64,000 nt of DNA. It comes from Chryseobacterium sp. CH21. Lineage in GTDB: Bacteria; Bacteroidota; Bacteroidia; Flavobacteriales; Weeksellaceae. The notes under the pieces were generated by a model. It did not search any database. It had not been told where the DNA came from and was given only the letters and a program-made list of their open reading frames with translations. A program made the position numbers and the translations under genes. Shown here piece by piece: positions 36,904 to 46,178 of this stretch (its first letter is position 1; each line of letters opens with the position of its first letter). Location of the stretch: contig NZ_QICI01000041.1 of the NCBI RefSeq assembly GCF_004119445.1, positions 62,001-126,000 on the forward strand. Direction: 5' to 3'.

Positions 36904-38264
36904 TCAAGAATTAACAGGAAATTCTAGGAGAACGCTTGTTCCAATATTAATAGCAGAATCAATTTTCATCGCAATATGATGATGATCAAAGATACTTTTT
37001 GAAAGGGATAAACCAATTCCACTGCCTTTCACAGTATCTACATTTTTCCTCGGTAAAAAGTTTCAGCTATTTTCACAAGATCATCTGACGGAATTCCTCT
37101 CCCTTCGTCCTTTACCTCAATATACAACCGATTATTCTTTTCTGATAATGTAATCACAACAGGTTTATCAAAGGAATATTTGATCGCATTTTCTACAATA
37201 TTATACAATGCAAGATAGAGCAGCGTTTCATTTCCAGGGAACTCCAGCAAAGCAGGTTGGGTTACCTGAAGCTGTATTTTAATAGATGAATTCTTTTCTT
37301 TTGCCTTAGGTTCCAGCTTCTCATAGATCTTCCAGATCAGCTCATCTACTCTCATTGGCTTGTGAGAAGATTCCAATTTTGTCATTCCGGACATCAACAA
37401 CAGATTGTTGAGAATCTTTTCAATCTCATATACGTTTTCCAATGACTCTTTTGCCACTTCCCTATATTCTTCTGGTGTACGGTCTTTTTGAGCAAACACT
37501 TCAAGATTTCCGGAAATAGCAGCCAAAGGTGTTTTAAATTCATGGGAAACGTAGTTAATAAAATTCTGCTGCAGGAGCACATTTTCAGAAATTCTTCCCA
37601 GCAGTTTATTATAGGATTTTATCAGATCTTCAATCTCGTCATTGGTATTGGTTGAAGTAATTGCGTTGGAAATATTATTGTAATCTACCTTATTGATTCG
37701 TTCTACAACATTTGAAATAGGTTTATAAACCACTTTGGAAAGATATCTGCTCAGAAAGTAAATAGCCAGCAGCCCAATCAGCAATACAGAAAGCATGATA
37801 ATTGCCAACCTCAATATCTGTGATTGAAATGAATCGTTGGAAGATTTCACGAAAACCACAAAATCGCCCTGATTATCCGGATAAAAAATCCCATAATAGA
37901 ATTGATTATCAGACATGAACTGTATCCCTTTATTATTTCGGACGGACTGCAAATGAGAAGGTTTTATATTCTTATCATTCAGGTTATGCCCAAAAGTCAC
38001 CTCGTTATTCTGGTTGTAAACCGCTACTCTGTTATTCTGGATCAGGTAATTGTATTCCTTTTTGATCTGAGCATGTCGGTCTTTCGGAAGCTCATCCTTT
38101 TCAAGATAATAAATAGCAGAAATAAGAGCCGTATTTCGCAGTTTTTCAAAATAAAAAATCTTGGTACTGTCATAATACGCAAAAAATATCACCGCCGATG
38201 TGATGATAGAAACAATGCCGAATGAAAGGCTTGAAATAAGGGTAAACCTGTTTCTGAGCGTCAT
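36904..38264 (-). pseudogene. Sensor histidine kinase, frameshifted near the C-terminus
   Basis: Two membrane helices flank a sensor region, then HAMP (about 190-245), HisKA (FINYVSHEFKTPLAAISGN, phospho-His in SHEF) and HATPase_c. The reading frame ends early at 37038 with FYRGKM; one more A in the run at 37043-37047 restores GKNVDTVKGSGIGLSLSKSI, the missing G2 box, and a normal end at 36904 (453 residues). As written, the kinase lacks part of its ATP site. Its start lies 2 bases after the response regulator. Probably senses metal, given the efflux genes downstream. Confidence 0.85.
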
Positions 38265-38266
38265 TT

Positions 38267-38941
38267 TCAGTCCTTGATCAAATATCCGGTTCCTTTTACC
38301 GTATGAATAATTTTCTGTTCTGTCTCATCAATCTTATTCCGGACGTAGGAAATATAAACATCCACTACATTCGTTGAATTATCAAAATCAATCCCCCATA
38401 CCTTATGTAAAATCTGAGTTCTGCTCAGCACCTTATTTTTATTCTCCATCAGAAAAGTAAAAAGTTTGTACTCTGTAGGGGAAAGTTCTATTTCTTTGTC
38501 ATTCTGAGTTACTTTATGAAGATCAGTATCAATGACGATATTTCCGCATGATAAATATTGATCCTCCTTCTGATAGCTCATTTTATTTCTTCTGGTTAAG
38601 GCTTTAATTCTTGAAATCAGTTCCTCAAAATGAAAAGGTTTTGATAAATAATCATCAGCTCCCATATCCAGCATTTTGATTTTATCATCAGGACTGTTTA
38701 AGGCGCTTAAAACTAAAATCGGGGTATAATTTCCTTTAAATCTGATGATCTGGGTAAGCTGCATTCCATCCAGTCCGGGAAGCATGATGTCCATTAAAAT
38801 AATATCAAAATCATAGGTATGAATAAGTTCACGTGCCTTTTCTCCGGAATCTGCAAGGGTCATATTATATCCAGCCTCGGAAAGGCCTTTTATCAGGAAA
38901 TTGCTGATTCTTTGATCATCTTCTACCAACAAAATATTCAT
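38267..38941 (-). CDS. OmpR-family response regulator
   Basis: 224 residues: receiver domain (acidic EDD near 7-9, phospho-acceptor Asp in DIILMDIMLPG, Lys in DDYLSKPF) and winged-helix DNA-binding domain (LSPTEYKLFTFLMENKNKVL, VVDVYISYVRNKID, VKGTGYLI). Heads a minus-strand series regulator-kinase-TolC-adaptor-RND, the arrangement of CusRS-type metal-responsive regulators. Confidence 0.93.
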   Translation of the reverse strand: MNILLVEDDQRISNFLIKGLSEAGYNMTLADSGEKARELIHTYDFDIILMDIMLPGLDGMQLTQIIRFKGNYTPILVLSALNSPDDKIKMLDMGADDYLSKPFHFEELISRIKALTRRNKMSYQKEDQYLSCGNIVIDTDLHKVTQNDKEIELSPTEYKLFTFLMENKNKVLSRTQILHKVWGIDFDNSTNVVDVYISYVRNKIDETEQKIIHTVKGTGYLIKD

Positions 38942-38986
38942 AAGTCTCTGAAATTTCCCATAAATATAAGTAATCTAATTAAGAAA

Positions 38987-39145
38987 GGAAGCTGGAGGCT
39001 GGAAGAGAGAGGTAATGGAATTTTATAAAGCAATTGTTTCCATTTTATTCACCTTTAAAAAAAATATTGAATTTAATTGTAAGAAAACAGTCAGTTCCTA
39101 TCTGTCCAAAAGGAACTTCCAGCATCCCTCTTCATTCTTCCAGCC
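38987..39145. repeat. Pair of GGCTGGAAG-type repeats, inverted
   Basis: GGAAGCTGGAGGCTGGAAGA (38987 on) and, inverted, the complement of GGCTGGAAGAATGAAGAGGG (39114-39145) flank about 100 bases just before rmuC. A third copy of the motif is at 15560-15583. They look like degenerate dispersed repeats. Confidence 0.35.
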
Positions 39146-39153
39146 TTTTTTCA

Positions 39154-39161
39154 TAATTTTG
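39154..39161 (+). promoter_or_regulatory. -7 element directly before rmuC
   Basis: TAATTTTG ends four bases before the rmuC ATG at 39166, so the transcript would be leaderless or nearly so. No clear TTG box upstream. Confidence 0.35.
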
Positions 39162-39165
39162 GAAG

Positions 39166-40665
39166 ATGATATATTTAATTATTGGGTTGATTGCCGGCGG
39201 TGTACTTGGAGCAGTTATATTATATTTTGTATTGAAATCATCAATGGTTTCAAGAAGTTCTTATGATACACTGAACACCTTATCTATAAAAACTCAGTCT
39301 GATCTTGACAATTCATATCTGAAAATTCAGGAACTTAATCAAATTATCAGTAAAGAGAAAGAATCTAATATGCTGCAGCAGGATCTTTTGGATGATCTGA
39401 AAAATGAATTCTCTAAAATCTCTGCCGAATATTTTTCATTAAATACTCAGTTTCAGGAATTAAAACAAACCAATCAGAGACAGACCTCTCAGATAGACAC
39501 CCATATTCTTGAAAAACAGACCCTTTTTGACAAAAACTCTGAGCTTTCTGCAAAAAATGAAGGTCTTCAACAATCTCTTGATACTCAGAAAGAAGAAATT
39601 GTTAAGATTCAGGAAGATTCTAAACTTCAGTTTGAAAACCTTGCCAATAAAATTTTAGAAGAAAAAACAGAAAAGTTTACCACTCTTAACCAAAATAATT
39701 TAAAAAACATCCTTGAACCTTTTCAGGAGAAAATCGCTGACTTAAAAAACAAAGTCAATGAGGCTTACGAAAAGGAAAATAAAGAACGATTTTACCTTGC
39801 AGAAAAAGTGAAAGAACTGGCAGAACTGAACCAGCAGATTTCCGATGATGCCAAAAAACTGACCCGTGCCCTGAAAGGAGAAAGCAAAACTCAGGGGAAC
39901 TGGGGTGAGATGATTCTGGAAAGTATTCTTGAAAAATCAGGATTGGTAAAAGGAAGAGAATATTTCCTTGAGCACGAATTGCGTGATGAAGATAACAACG
40001 CTCTATTCTCAGAATTTTCCGGAAAGAAAATGCGTCCGGATGCCGTTATAAAATATCCGGATGAAAGAAATGTCATCATCGATTCTAAAGTATCACTGAC
40101 TGCTTTTACAGAATTGGTAGATGAAACCGATCCTGACGTATATGCCATCAAACTAAGCCAACACCTTGGATCTATCAAGAACCACATTTCACAACTCAGT
40201 CAAAAAGCCTATGATGATTATGACAAATCTATGGATTTCGTGATGATGTTTATTCCGAGTGAACCAGCTTATATTGCGGCAATGCAGGCAGACCAGAACC
40301 TTTGGAACTATGCCTATGAAAGAAGAATCCTTTTACTTAATCCAAGCAACCTAATTACTTCTCTTAAGCTTATTGCAGATCTTTGGAAACGTGAACATCA
40401 AAACAGAAACTCTATGGAGATAGCTGAACGCGGGGCCAAACTTTACGATAAATTTGTAGGTTTTGTAGACAACTTAGAGAAAGTAGGGCGAAATCTGGAT
40501 CAGGCAAAAAATGTATTCAATGATGCCTACAAACAGCTCCACACCGGAAATGACAACCTTGTAATTCAGACTCAAAAACTGAAGTCATTAGGGATCAAAA
40601 ATAAAAAAGACCTGCCTCAAAGTCTTATCGACAACAGCAATCTTATTGAACCATCGGAAAGCTAA
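39166..40665 (+). CDS. rmuC: DNA recombination protein RmuC
   Basis: 499 residues: N-terminal membrane helix (MIYLIIGLIAGGVLGAVILY), long coiled coil (about 40-200), and a C-terminal nuclease-like domain with QGNWGEMILESILEKSGL, RPDAVIKYPDERNVIIDSK and FVMMFIPSEPAYIAA, typical of RmuC. Proposed to limit recombination between inverted repeats. Ends 12 bases before the LytTR gene. Confidence 0.95.
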   Translation: MIYLIIGLIAGGVLGAVILYFVLKSSMVSRSSYDTLNTLSIKTQSDLDNSYLKIQELNQIISKEKESNMLQQDLLDDLKNEFSKISAEYFSLNTQFQELKQTNQRQTSQIDTHILEKQTLFDKNSELSAKNEGLQQSLDTQKEEIVKIQEDSKLQFENLANKILEEKTEKFTTLNQNNLKNILEPFQEKIADLKNKVNEAYEKENKERFYLAEKVKELAELNQQISDDAKKLTRALKGESKTQGNWGEMILESILEKSGLVKGREYFLEHELRDEDNNALFSEFSGKKMRPDAVIKYPDERNVIIDSKVSLTAFTELVDETDPDVYAIKLSQHLGSIKNHISQLSQKAYDDYDKSMDFVMMFIPSEPAYIAAMQADQNLWNYAYERRILLLNPSNLITSLKLIADLWKREHQNRNSMEIAERGAKLYDKFVGFVDNLEKVGRNLDQAKNVFNDAYKQLHTGNDNLVIQTQKLKSLGIKNKKDLPQSLIDNSNLIEPSES

Positions 40666-40677
40666 ATCCTGGATTTT

Positions 40678-41517
40678 ATGTTTTCATTTGCAGCATATCC
40701 ATACCCCAAATCCGAATCTTTCAAGGAAATTTTCGTTTCTTCATTGGGAGCAGGAGTTGCTGTCTATCTGTTTCTGATTATTTTTCAGCCTTTTGGTACG
40801 GAAAACTTTCAGCATCCTTACAAGTTTTTACTACTTTTCCCCTATTGCATTATTTTTGGAATGGCATTTTTTATTGCTAATCTTATCACTTCCCGTTTCA
40901 GCAACTGGAATATTGGTGCGGAACTTTTAAAAATAACTTTCATTCTATGTATGGGTTCCGTTCTATCCTACTTTTACAATTCATTATTCTTGAGCCATGT
41001 AAAGCTGGATGTAGTCAATTACTTTTATATGTTCCTGTATACTTTGGCTGTCGGAATTCCTATTTCTATCATCTATATTTTATCACGGTACATCTATTTA
41101 AAGAATAATCATGAAAAGAAAGCCCGCGATATTTCTCAACACCTTCCCGTTTCGCCTCCTGAACAACGACAAAACCTGTTAAAAATAACGGCACAGAATA
41201 CCGAGCTTATCATAAATGAAAAAGATTTTCTTTGCGTTCAGTCCATGGAAAACTACTGCACATTTTACTTTGTAGAGAACAACAGCTTACAAAAAGTATT
41301 GATCAGAATAAGTTTATCCAATGTTTTACAACAAATCGAAACAGGTTCTGTCAAAAAATGTCACCGTTCTTATATTGTCAACCTTGGAAGGGTAAAGAAA
41401 CTCAAAGGAAATGCTCAGGGTTATAAATTAATTCTTCCGGAAATTGATTTTGAAATTCCTGTTTCAAGAAGTTTTATTCCTTCAATTATTCCTCAATTGC
41501 AACAGCAGCATTCATAA
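40678..41517 (+). CDS. Membrane-anchored LytTR-family transcriptional regulator
   Basis: 279 residues: four membrane helices (about 20-150) then a LytTR DNA-binding domain (about 180-275; NEKDFLCVQSMENYCTFYFV, KKCHRSYIVNLGRVKKLKG, EIPVSRSFIPSI). No receiver domain, so it is a one-component membrane regulator, a form common in Bacteroidota. Close to rmuC; target genes unknown. Confidence 0.9.
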   Translation: MFSFAAYPYPKSESFKEIFVSSLGAGVAVYLFLIIFQPFGTENFQHPYKFLLLFPYCIIFGMAFFIANLITSRFSNWNIGAELLKITFILCMGSVLSYFYNSLFLSHVKLDVVNYFYMFLYTLAVGIPISIIYILSRYIYLKNNHEKKARDISQHLPVSPPEQRQNLLKITAQNTELIINEKDFLCVQSMENYCTFYFVENNSLQKVLIRISLSNVLQQIETGSVKKCHRSYIVNLGRVKKLKGNAQGYKLILPEIDFEIPVSRSFIPSIIPQLQQQHS

Positions 41518-41606
41518 TTTTGTCATTCGTCACTATTCTTTGTCATTGATCACATTAAGTTGAAAGCATTGATTTAAAGCTACATTTTTGCTCAAAATTA
41601 ACAGAC

Positions 41607-42398
41607 ATGAGTAAAAACATCCGCTTCTTTTTCATCTTTATTCTAGGGTTTACAGCCTATTATTTCTTCGATTTTCTCTTTTTTAAAACCATACAAACTT
41701 TCTCAAAAGATTTGTTTCACAGTAAAGCAATAGCCCATATAATTGCTTATTCGGTAACATTAATTCCATTGATAGCCACATTAAAAATTCTGTTACCCCA
41801 AAGAAATATCCTTGATTTGTTCTCATTAAACAAACCCATTACCAAAGGATTTATGGTATCATTTACCGGAACTACTCCTATGCTCACTGGATACCTGATT
41901 CATTTTAAAACAATCTCTAAAATAAATTTTGAATCCCTGTTTATCAATACTCTTTCATCAGCATTTTTTGAAGAGATTATTTTCAGGGCTTTTCTTATCG
42001 GAATACTATACCGTTTTACCCGGCTTGGGTTTTTATCATCCGCATTATCAGGATCTTTACTTTTTGCACAGGTACATTTGTATCAAAGTCAGAACTTAAT
42101 AGAACTTACCGAAATATTTACCATTACATTTTTAGGATCAATATTCTTCGCCTGGGCATATTTTGAATCGGAGTATAATGTATGGACTGCTATTTTTCTT
42201 CATTTCTTTATGAATCTGTACTGGGAAATTTTTAATGTCTCGGAAAATGTTTCCGGAAACCTCTATGGAAATCTGTATAAATTCATCTCAATTGCTGTCT
42301 TGATAGCAGTTATCGTCTATTATAAGAGAAAAAATAAAATTCCAATTGAAATAACCTGGAAAACCCTTTTTATCAAAACCAGAGAAGTTCAATCATAA
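41607..42398 (+). CDS. CPBP-family intramembrane metalloprotease
   Basis: 263 residues, mostly hydrophobic helices, with the CPBP/Abi motif FFEEIIFRAFLIG (EExxxR) near 117, then SGSLLFAQVHLYQ with the second-motif His and a third motif HFFMNLYWE. Predicted inner-membrane CAAX-prenyl-protease-like enzyme; in bacteria linked to bacteriocin self-immunity or anti-sigma processing. Role here unknown. Confidence 0.85.
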   Translation: MSKNIRFFFIFILGFTAYYFFDFLFFKTIQTFSKDLFHSKAIAHIIAYSVTLIPLIATLKILLPQRNILDLFSLNKPITKGFMVSFTGTTPMLTGYLIHFKTISKINFESLFINTLSSAFFEEIIFRAFLIGILYRFTRLGFLSSALSGSLLFAQVHLYQSQNLIELTEIFTITFLGSIFFAWAYFESEYNVWTAIFLHFFMNLYWEIFNVSENVSGNLYGNLYKFISIAVLIAVIVYYKRKNKIPIEITWKTLFIKTREVQS

Positions 42399-42406
42399 AT
42401 TTTGCA

Positions 42407-42414
42407 TAATTTTG
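42407..42414 (+). promoter_or_regulatory. -7 element directly before the RNA methyltransferase gene
   Basis: TAATTTTG ends four bases before the ATG at 42419, the same geometry as at rmuC, implying a leaderless transcript. No clear upstream box. Confidence 0.35.
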
Positions 42415-42418
42415 CAGC

Positions 42419-43185
42419 ATGTTGATAGAAAGTTTTCAAAACGATAAAATAAAAAACGTCACTAAGCTCCTTACTGACAACAGATTCCGTAAAAAATCAA
42501 AAGTTTTTGTAGTAGAAGGCCAGCAGGAAAATGAAAGAGCTATGCAGTATGATTTTGAACCGCTGGAGTTCTTTATCTGTGAAAATATCTTTAAAGGAAG
42601 TCTTCCCGATGTAAAAATAAATTATGTAAGTGAAAAAGTATATGAAAAAATAGCTTACAGAGGAAGTTCTGAAGGAATTATTGGGATTTACCATGCAAAA
42701 GAACCTCTGCTTTCTTCCTTTGTTCCTAAAGAAAATTCTACAGTGATTATTGTTGAAGGTGTAGAAAAACCAGGAAATCTTGGAGCTATTTTAAGAAGTT
42801 GCGAAGCTTTTGGAGTAGATGCACTGATTGTGGCTGATGGAAAACCGATTTTTACAACCCCAATGTGATCAGATCCAGTGTAGGATGTCTTTTTGGGATG
42901 GAAGTATATCAGGCTGAAAACGAGGAAACATTGGAATTCTTACAGAAAAACAGTTTCAATATCTATACTACCCTTATGGATGAAACTGCTGAAGATCTTT
43001 ATAAGCGGGATTTCAGACAACGTTCTGCTGTATTATTCGGTACTGAACATTCGGGATTAAGTGATTTCTGGATTGGAAAAGGAAAAAACACGCTTATTCC
43101 TATGGCGGGCAGCATTGATTCTTTAAATTTAAGCAATGCGGTAGCAATTACCTGCTATGAATCTTTAAAGCAAAAGAAGGGTTAA
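42419..43185 (+). pseudogene. TrmH/SpoU-family RNA 2'-O-methyltransferase, frameshifted
   Basis: The first frame holds the substrate-binding part and motif I (VEGVEKPGNLGAILRSCEAF) and stops at 42868 after ADGKPIFTTPM; the second starts IRSSVGCLFGMEVY and holds motifs II and III (VLFGTEHSGLSDFW, IPMAGSIDSLNLSNAVAI). One more A in the run at 42841-42844 joins them as ADGKTDFYNPNVIRSSVG in a 255-residue protein. SPOUT-fold enzymes of this type methylate a 23S rRNA or tRNA ribose with SAM. Most likely a sequencing error; otherwise a recent null mutation. Confidence 0.85.
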
Positions 43186-43229
43186 ATACAGTTACTTTAT
43201 TTCAAAACTCTTATTTCATATTGTTACAA

Positions 43230-43261
43230 GTAAGATTGCTTCGCCTTCGGCTCGCAATGAC
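43230..43261. repeat. Possible dispersed GATTGCTTCG...CGCAATGAC repeat
   Basis: GTAAGATTGCTTCGCC...GGCTCGCAATGAC is a short imperfect palindrome (ATTGC...GCAAT) of a type scattered between genes in many flavobacterial genomes. Only one copy is in this window. Confidence 0.35.
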
Positions 43262-43268
43262 TAAGCAT

Positions 43269-43298
43269 AAAAAAACCGTTTCACTGGGTGAAACGGTT
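43269..43298 (-). terminator. Terminator of the Ala-rich lipoprotein gene
   Basis: AACCGTTTCA-CTGGG-TGAAACGGTT stem followed on the minus strand by a T-run, 27 bases after the stop at 43325. Confidence 0.85.
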
Positions 43299-43324
43299 CC
43301 TTTATTGTTAAGCTTATGCTAGAA

Positions 43325-43654
43325 TTATTTCTTAGCAGCGTCTTTAGCAGCATCAGCAGCTCCTTTAGCAGCATCAGCAGCTCCTTTAGCAGCGTCAGCA
43401 GCTCCTTTAGCAGCATCTTTAGCAACTTCAGCACCAGCAGCAGTAGTAGCAGCAGCAGCATCTTTAGTAGCTTCTACAGCAGTAGTTGCAGCAGAATCAA
43501 CAACTTTAGCAGCAGAATCAGTAACAACAGCAGCAGAATCAGCTACAGTAGCAGCAGCAGAATCAGTTGTACCTTCAGTAGCAGTAGCTTCAGTTTTTTT
43601 ACAAGCAACTAGAGAGATTGCAGCGATAGCAGCTACGAATAATGACTTTTTCAT
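43325..43654 (-). CDS. Alanine-rich repeat lipoprotein
   Basis: 109 residues, lipobox ISLVAC. Nearly half alanine, with VVDSAA/TDSAA units, then three tandem copies of a DAAKGAA heptad (about 83-105; 21-base DNA repeats) giving a predicted long amphipathic helix like LEA or Lpp-type proteins. Probably a small abundant envelope protein. TACCTTTG at 43724-43731 (minus) is a likely -7 element about 70 bases upstream; terminator follows. Confidence 0.75.
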   Translation of the reverse strand: MKKSLFVAAIAAISLVACKKTEATATEGTTDSAAATVADSAAVVTDSAAKVVDSAATTAVEATKDAAAATTAAGAEVAKDAAKGAADAAKGAADAAKGAADAAKDAAKK

Positions 43655-43745
43655 AATAAATTAAATTTAATTTTGTTAATATTGTTTTATAAAATTTTCT
43701 TCTGTTCTGTTATTTGAACAAGACAAAGGTAGATCAGTTAGAAAG

Positions 43746-43777
43746 TTTGTTTATGAAAAATAATTGTAATACCTTTG
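43746..43777 (+). promoter_or_regulatory. Promoter of the 43838 gene
   Basis: TTTG (43746-43749), 20 bases, TACCTTTG (43770-43777): good match to the Bacteroidota consensus, 60 bases before the TTG start. Confidence 0.65.
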
Positions 43778-43837
43778 TAAAATAGTTTTACAAAAAAACA
43801 TAACTGATAATCAACAATTTAATTATTTTTTGAAAAA

Positions 43838-45019
43838 TTGACAGATTTAGATCTATTACACTTTGAGCAGCTAAAAAAGGATGTTCAGGGTCAATACTTA
43901 AAAGAACATACCCCTTCGCAGGATGACATATCCAAGTGGAAGGGTATAGATATTATATATTTTCAGGAAGACCTTCGAAAAAAAGCGAAAGGAAACATCA
44001 GTGAAAAGTCATTTTACACCTATTTCAAAAACTCGCCAGTCACTAAATTACCCAGAATAGACATGCTCAATTTATTGAGTATTTATGCAGGTTATGACTC
44101 CTGGTATGAATTCAAAAAGCAACATCTTTTTGCCGGCGAATTACTTCTGGAAAATGAGAATCTTGAAGAGGAAGAAATCGATGAACTTGAAAAAATAGTT
44201 TCTGAGGCTCAAGAACTTCCAAAAACTGAAACTCAGCCTAAGAAAATCGAATTTCAGACACAGGAAAACTCTGATTTACAAAAATCAAATACTGAAAATC
44301 AACGAGTTATACAAAACAAAACAATCACAAATGAAATTGAAATTTCATCTGCTCCATCCAGGAAAAATTTCTTCAGAAAGAATGCATGGGCACTGATTAC
44401 TTCTGTTTTGATTACCATTACCGGTCTTTTAGGATTTAAAGATGTACTTTTTTCAAAAACCTACAAATATTGTTTCATTGATAAAGACAGAGGAGTTTCT
44501 GTGATCAATACTCTGGAAATAATGGTGGTGAAGGAAAATGAATCTCCATTGATGTATAAAATAAAGCCGGGTGAGTGTTTTTATTATTCTACCAAGGATA
44601 AAAATTTAAAAATGCGTATCAGTGCTCCTTTTTACGAACCTCTGGAAGTTAACAGAAATCTTGAAAATGCTCCTGAAGAGGAAAAAATAGAACTAAAGCC
44701 AGACGATTATAAAATGGCTGCATATTATTTCTCCATAAAAGATATCAAAGGAGGAAATCCTGATGAGCAGGTTGCTCTTATTAAGCAAAAAAGAAATCAG
44801 CTGGAGAACCTGATCAGCAGCAATGCTGTCATCTACCAGGTGTATGATAATGACACCTATGGCATTGAAAGGCTGGATAAACAGAAATATATCACTCTGG
44901 TAACCACTCCAACGACCTCTCTGAAAAACCTGAATGTAATAGAAATGAAAAAGGATAACAACGGTAAGATTGTATCCATCAAATTTAAAATTGCTACCAC
45001 AGATGAAAAGAATAAATAA
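43838..45019 (+). CDS. Membrane-anchored protein of unknown function
   Basis: 393 residues from a TTG start; no ATG is available before conserved-looking sequence. Residues 1-110 are a soluble helical domain (DDISKWKGIDIIYFQEDLRKKAKGNISEKSFYTYFK), followed by an acidic linker, one membrane helix (NAWALITSVLITITGLLGF near 187) and a beta-rich outer domain. The N-terminal part resembles a small DNA- or protein-binding helical bundle on the cytoplasmic side, suggesting transmembrane signalling. Overlaps the next lipoprotein gene by 17 bases. Confidence 0.65.
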   Translation: MTDLDLLHFEQLKKDVQGQYLKEHTPSQDDISKWKGIDIIYFQEDLRKKAKGNISEKSFYTYFKNSPVTKLPRIDMLNLLSIYAGYDSWYEFKKQHLFAGELLLENENLEEEEIDELEKIVSEAQELPKTETQPKKIEFQTQENSDLQKSNTENQRVIQNKTITNEIEISSAPSRKNFFRKNAWALITSVLITITGLLGFKDVLFSKTYKYCFIDKDRGVSVINTLEIMVVKENESPLMYKIKPGECFYYSTKDKNLKMRISAPFYEPLEVNRNLENAPEEEKIELKPDDYKMAAYYFSIKDIKGGNPDEQVALIKQKRNQLENLISSNAVIYQVYDNDTYGIERLDKQKYITLVTTPTTSLKNLNVIEMKKDNNGKIVSIKFKIATTDEKNK

Positions 45020-45584
45020 TTTTTTAATTTTCACCGTGCTTCTGACGTTATTTACTGCCTGTAATAATAAAACCTCAGAGGTAAGCGACCTCGATAAACT
45101 ACGAAACAGCAACAATGAAAAAAGCTATCCAGCCGTACAGATGGATAGTATGCAGGCCATTAATTCAATCACCAAACAAAAAGTACAGGAACTTCTGGAT
45201 CTGTCTACACTATACTTAAGTGGAAATAGAAATACCGAAATAGATACTGTTATTTATTCCCAGATGGAAAGCTACTTCCATAAACCAGATTCTTTGACAT
45301 TTAAAACATTACTGAAAGAGCTTGACAGCATGAAAGCAAAAACAGCAAAAGTGAGCAACCTGAATGTTTATAAAGAATTTTATAAAAAAGACACATTAGA
45401 CTATGCCAAGTTTAATGTAGAATATTTTGACAATAAAAATAAGTCTCTGGGAAGCTTTGAAAAGAACGCGCAATATATCCTGCTTTCTACTTCAAAACTC
45501 AAAAAAGAATTCAAATTCTACTTTTTAGATTTCTATTCCAAACCGCTTAAGAAAGACAGTACTTCTGTAGGAGTAACCAAATAG
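45003..45584 (+). CDS. Lipoprotein, unknown function, partner of the 43838 gene
   Basis: 193 residues from the ATG at 45003, picked because a lipoprotein signal follows (MKRINNFLIFTVLLTLFTAC). Mature part is helical and charged (LDKLRNSNNEKSYPAVQMDS, LLKELDSMKAKTAKVSNLNV). Overlaps the upstream gene (coupled translation) and converges with the formyl-THF ligase gene, sharing 52 bases of coding sequence on opposite strands. Confidence 0.7.
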   Translation: MKRINNFLIFTVLLTLFTACNNKTSEVSDLDKLRNSNNEKSYPAVQMDSMQAINSITKQKVQELLDLSTLYLSGNRNTEIDTVIYSQMESYFHKPDSLTFKTLLKELDSMKAKTAKVSNLNVYKEFYKKDTLDYAKFNVEYFDNKNKSLGSFEKNAQYILLSTSKLKKEFKFYFLDFYSKPLKKDSTSVGVTK

Positions 45585-46108
45585 TCAAGAGGAATATCGT
45601 TTTCCCAGACATCATCCACATATTCATCGGGGTTAAAATAATTGACTCCGATTTTTTTTGTCTCAATAGATATATTTTGAAATAATCCATCATAAAATCC
45701 TTTTCCATAGCCTACCCTATTTCCTTTTCTGTCACAATACAACAAGGGTGTAATGACACAATCAAAAGCACGTTCACCGGAATCTTCATTGGAAACAGGT
45801 TCTGAAATACCCCATTTATTAGTTTCAAAAACAGAGTCTTCAAAGATTTCAATATTAATAAGCTCATCACCTACAATTTTCGGCACATAAACGCGAATAT
45901 TCTGTGCTAAAAAATATTGAATAAATATTTGGGTATCAATTTCTTTTCTTGCCGGAATTGAGATGAAAACATGTACTTTATCCAGCTTCTCAAGCTTGAA
46001 ATATTGAATGAAATTTTCAAAAATTTTCTCCGATAACAAGAAAGCCTCATCTGGAGACAAGGCTTTTCTTTTTTGCGTGTATTTTTTTCTAAGCTCAGCT
46101 TTAAGCAT
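45533..46108 (-). CDS. 5-formyltetrahydrofolate cyclo-ligase
   Basis: 191 residues from the ATG at 46108 (MLKAELRKKYTQKRKALSPD, the family start). ATP-dependent conversion of 5-formyl-THF to 5,10-methenyl-THF. ATP/substrate motifs: KAELRKKYTQKRKAL at the N-terminus, PLLYCDRKGNRVGYGKGFYDGL near 130. Cytoplasmic folate salvage. The tail overlaps the convergent lipoprotein gene. Confidence 0.9.
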   Translation of the reverse strand: MLKAELRKKYTQKRKALSPDEAFLLSEKIFENFIQYFKLEKLDKVHVFISIPARKEIDTQIFIQYFLAQNIRVYVPKIVGDELINIEIFEDSVFETNKWGISEPVSNEDSGERAFDCVITPLLYCDRKGNRVGYGKGFYDGLFQNISIETKKIGVNYFNPDEYVDDVWENDIPLDYLVTPTEVLSFLSGLE

Positions 46109-46178
46109 TATTATTAAGTTATTTGAACTGAAATAATTGTTACCTGACAAACTTTCGCAGCTTTATCGCTTATGATGA

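Noticed and set aside
36758..36979. 73-codon plus-strand ORF beginning MYFLSGLKPTP
   Set aside because: It covers an imperfect palindromic repeat and then runs antisense through the restored C-terminus of the histidine kinase; no codon or family support.
42830..42870. Programmed frameshifting in the RNA methyltransferase gene
   Set aside because: No slippery heptamer with a downstream structure is seen, and the same kind of one-base run deletion recurs in unrelated genes of the window.
43316..43612. 98-codon serine-rich plus-strand ORF
   Set aside because: Exact antisense of the alanine-rich lipoprotein; the Ser repeats are the mirror of its GCA/GCT codons.
46040..46075. AAAGCC...GGCTTTTCTTTTTT terminator-like hairpin on the plus strand
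   Set aside because: Lies inside the coding start of the formyl-THF ligase and about 450 bases from the nearest plus-strand gene end; the bases encode the conserved KRKAL segment, so likely coincidental.
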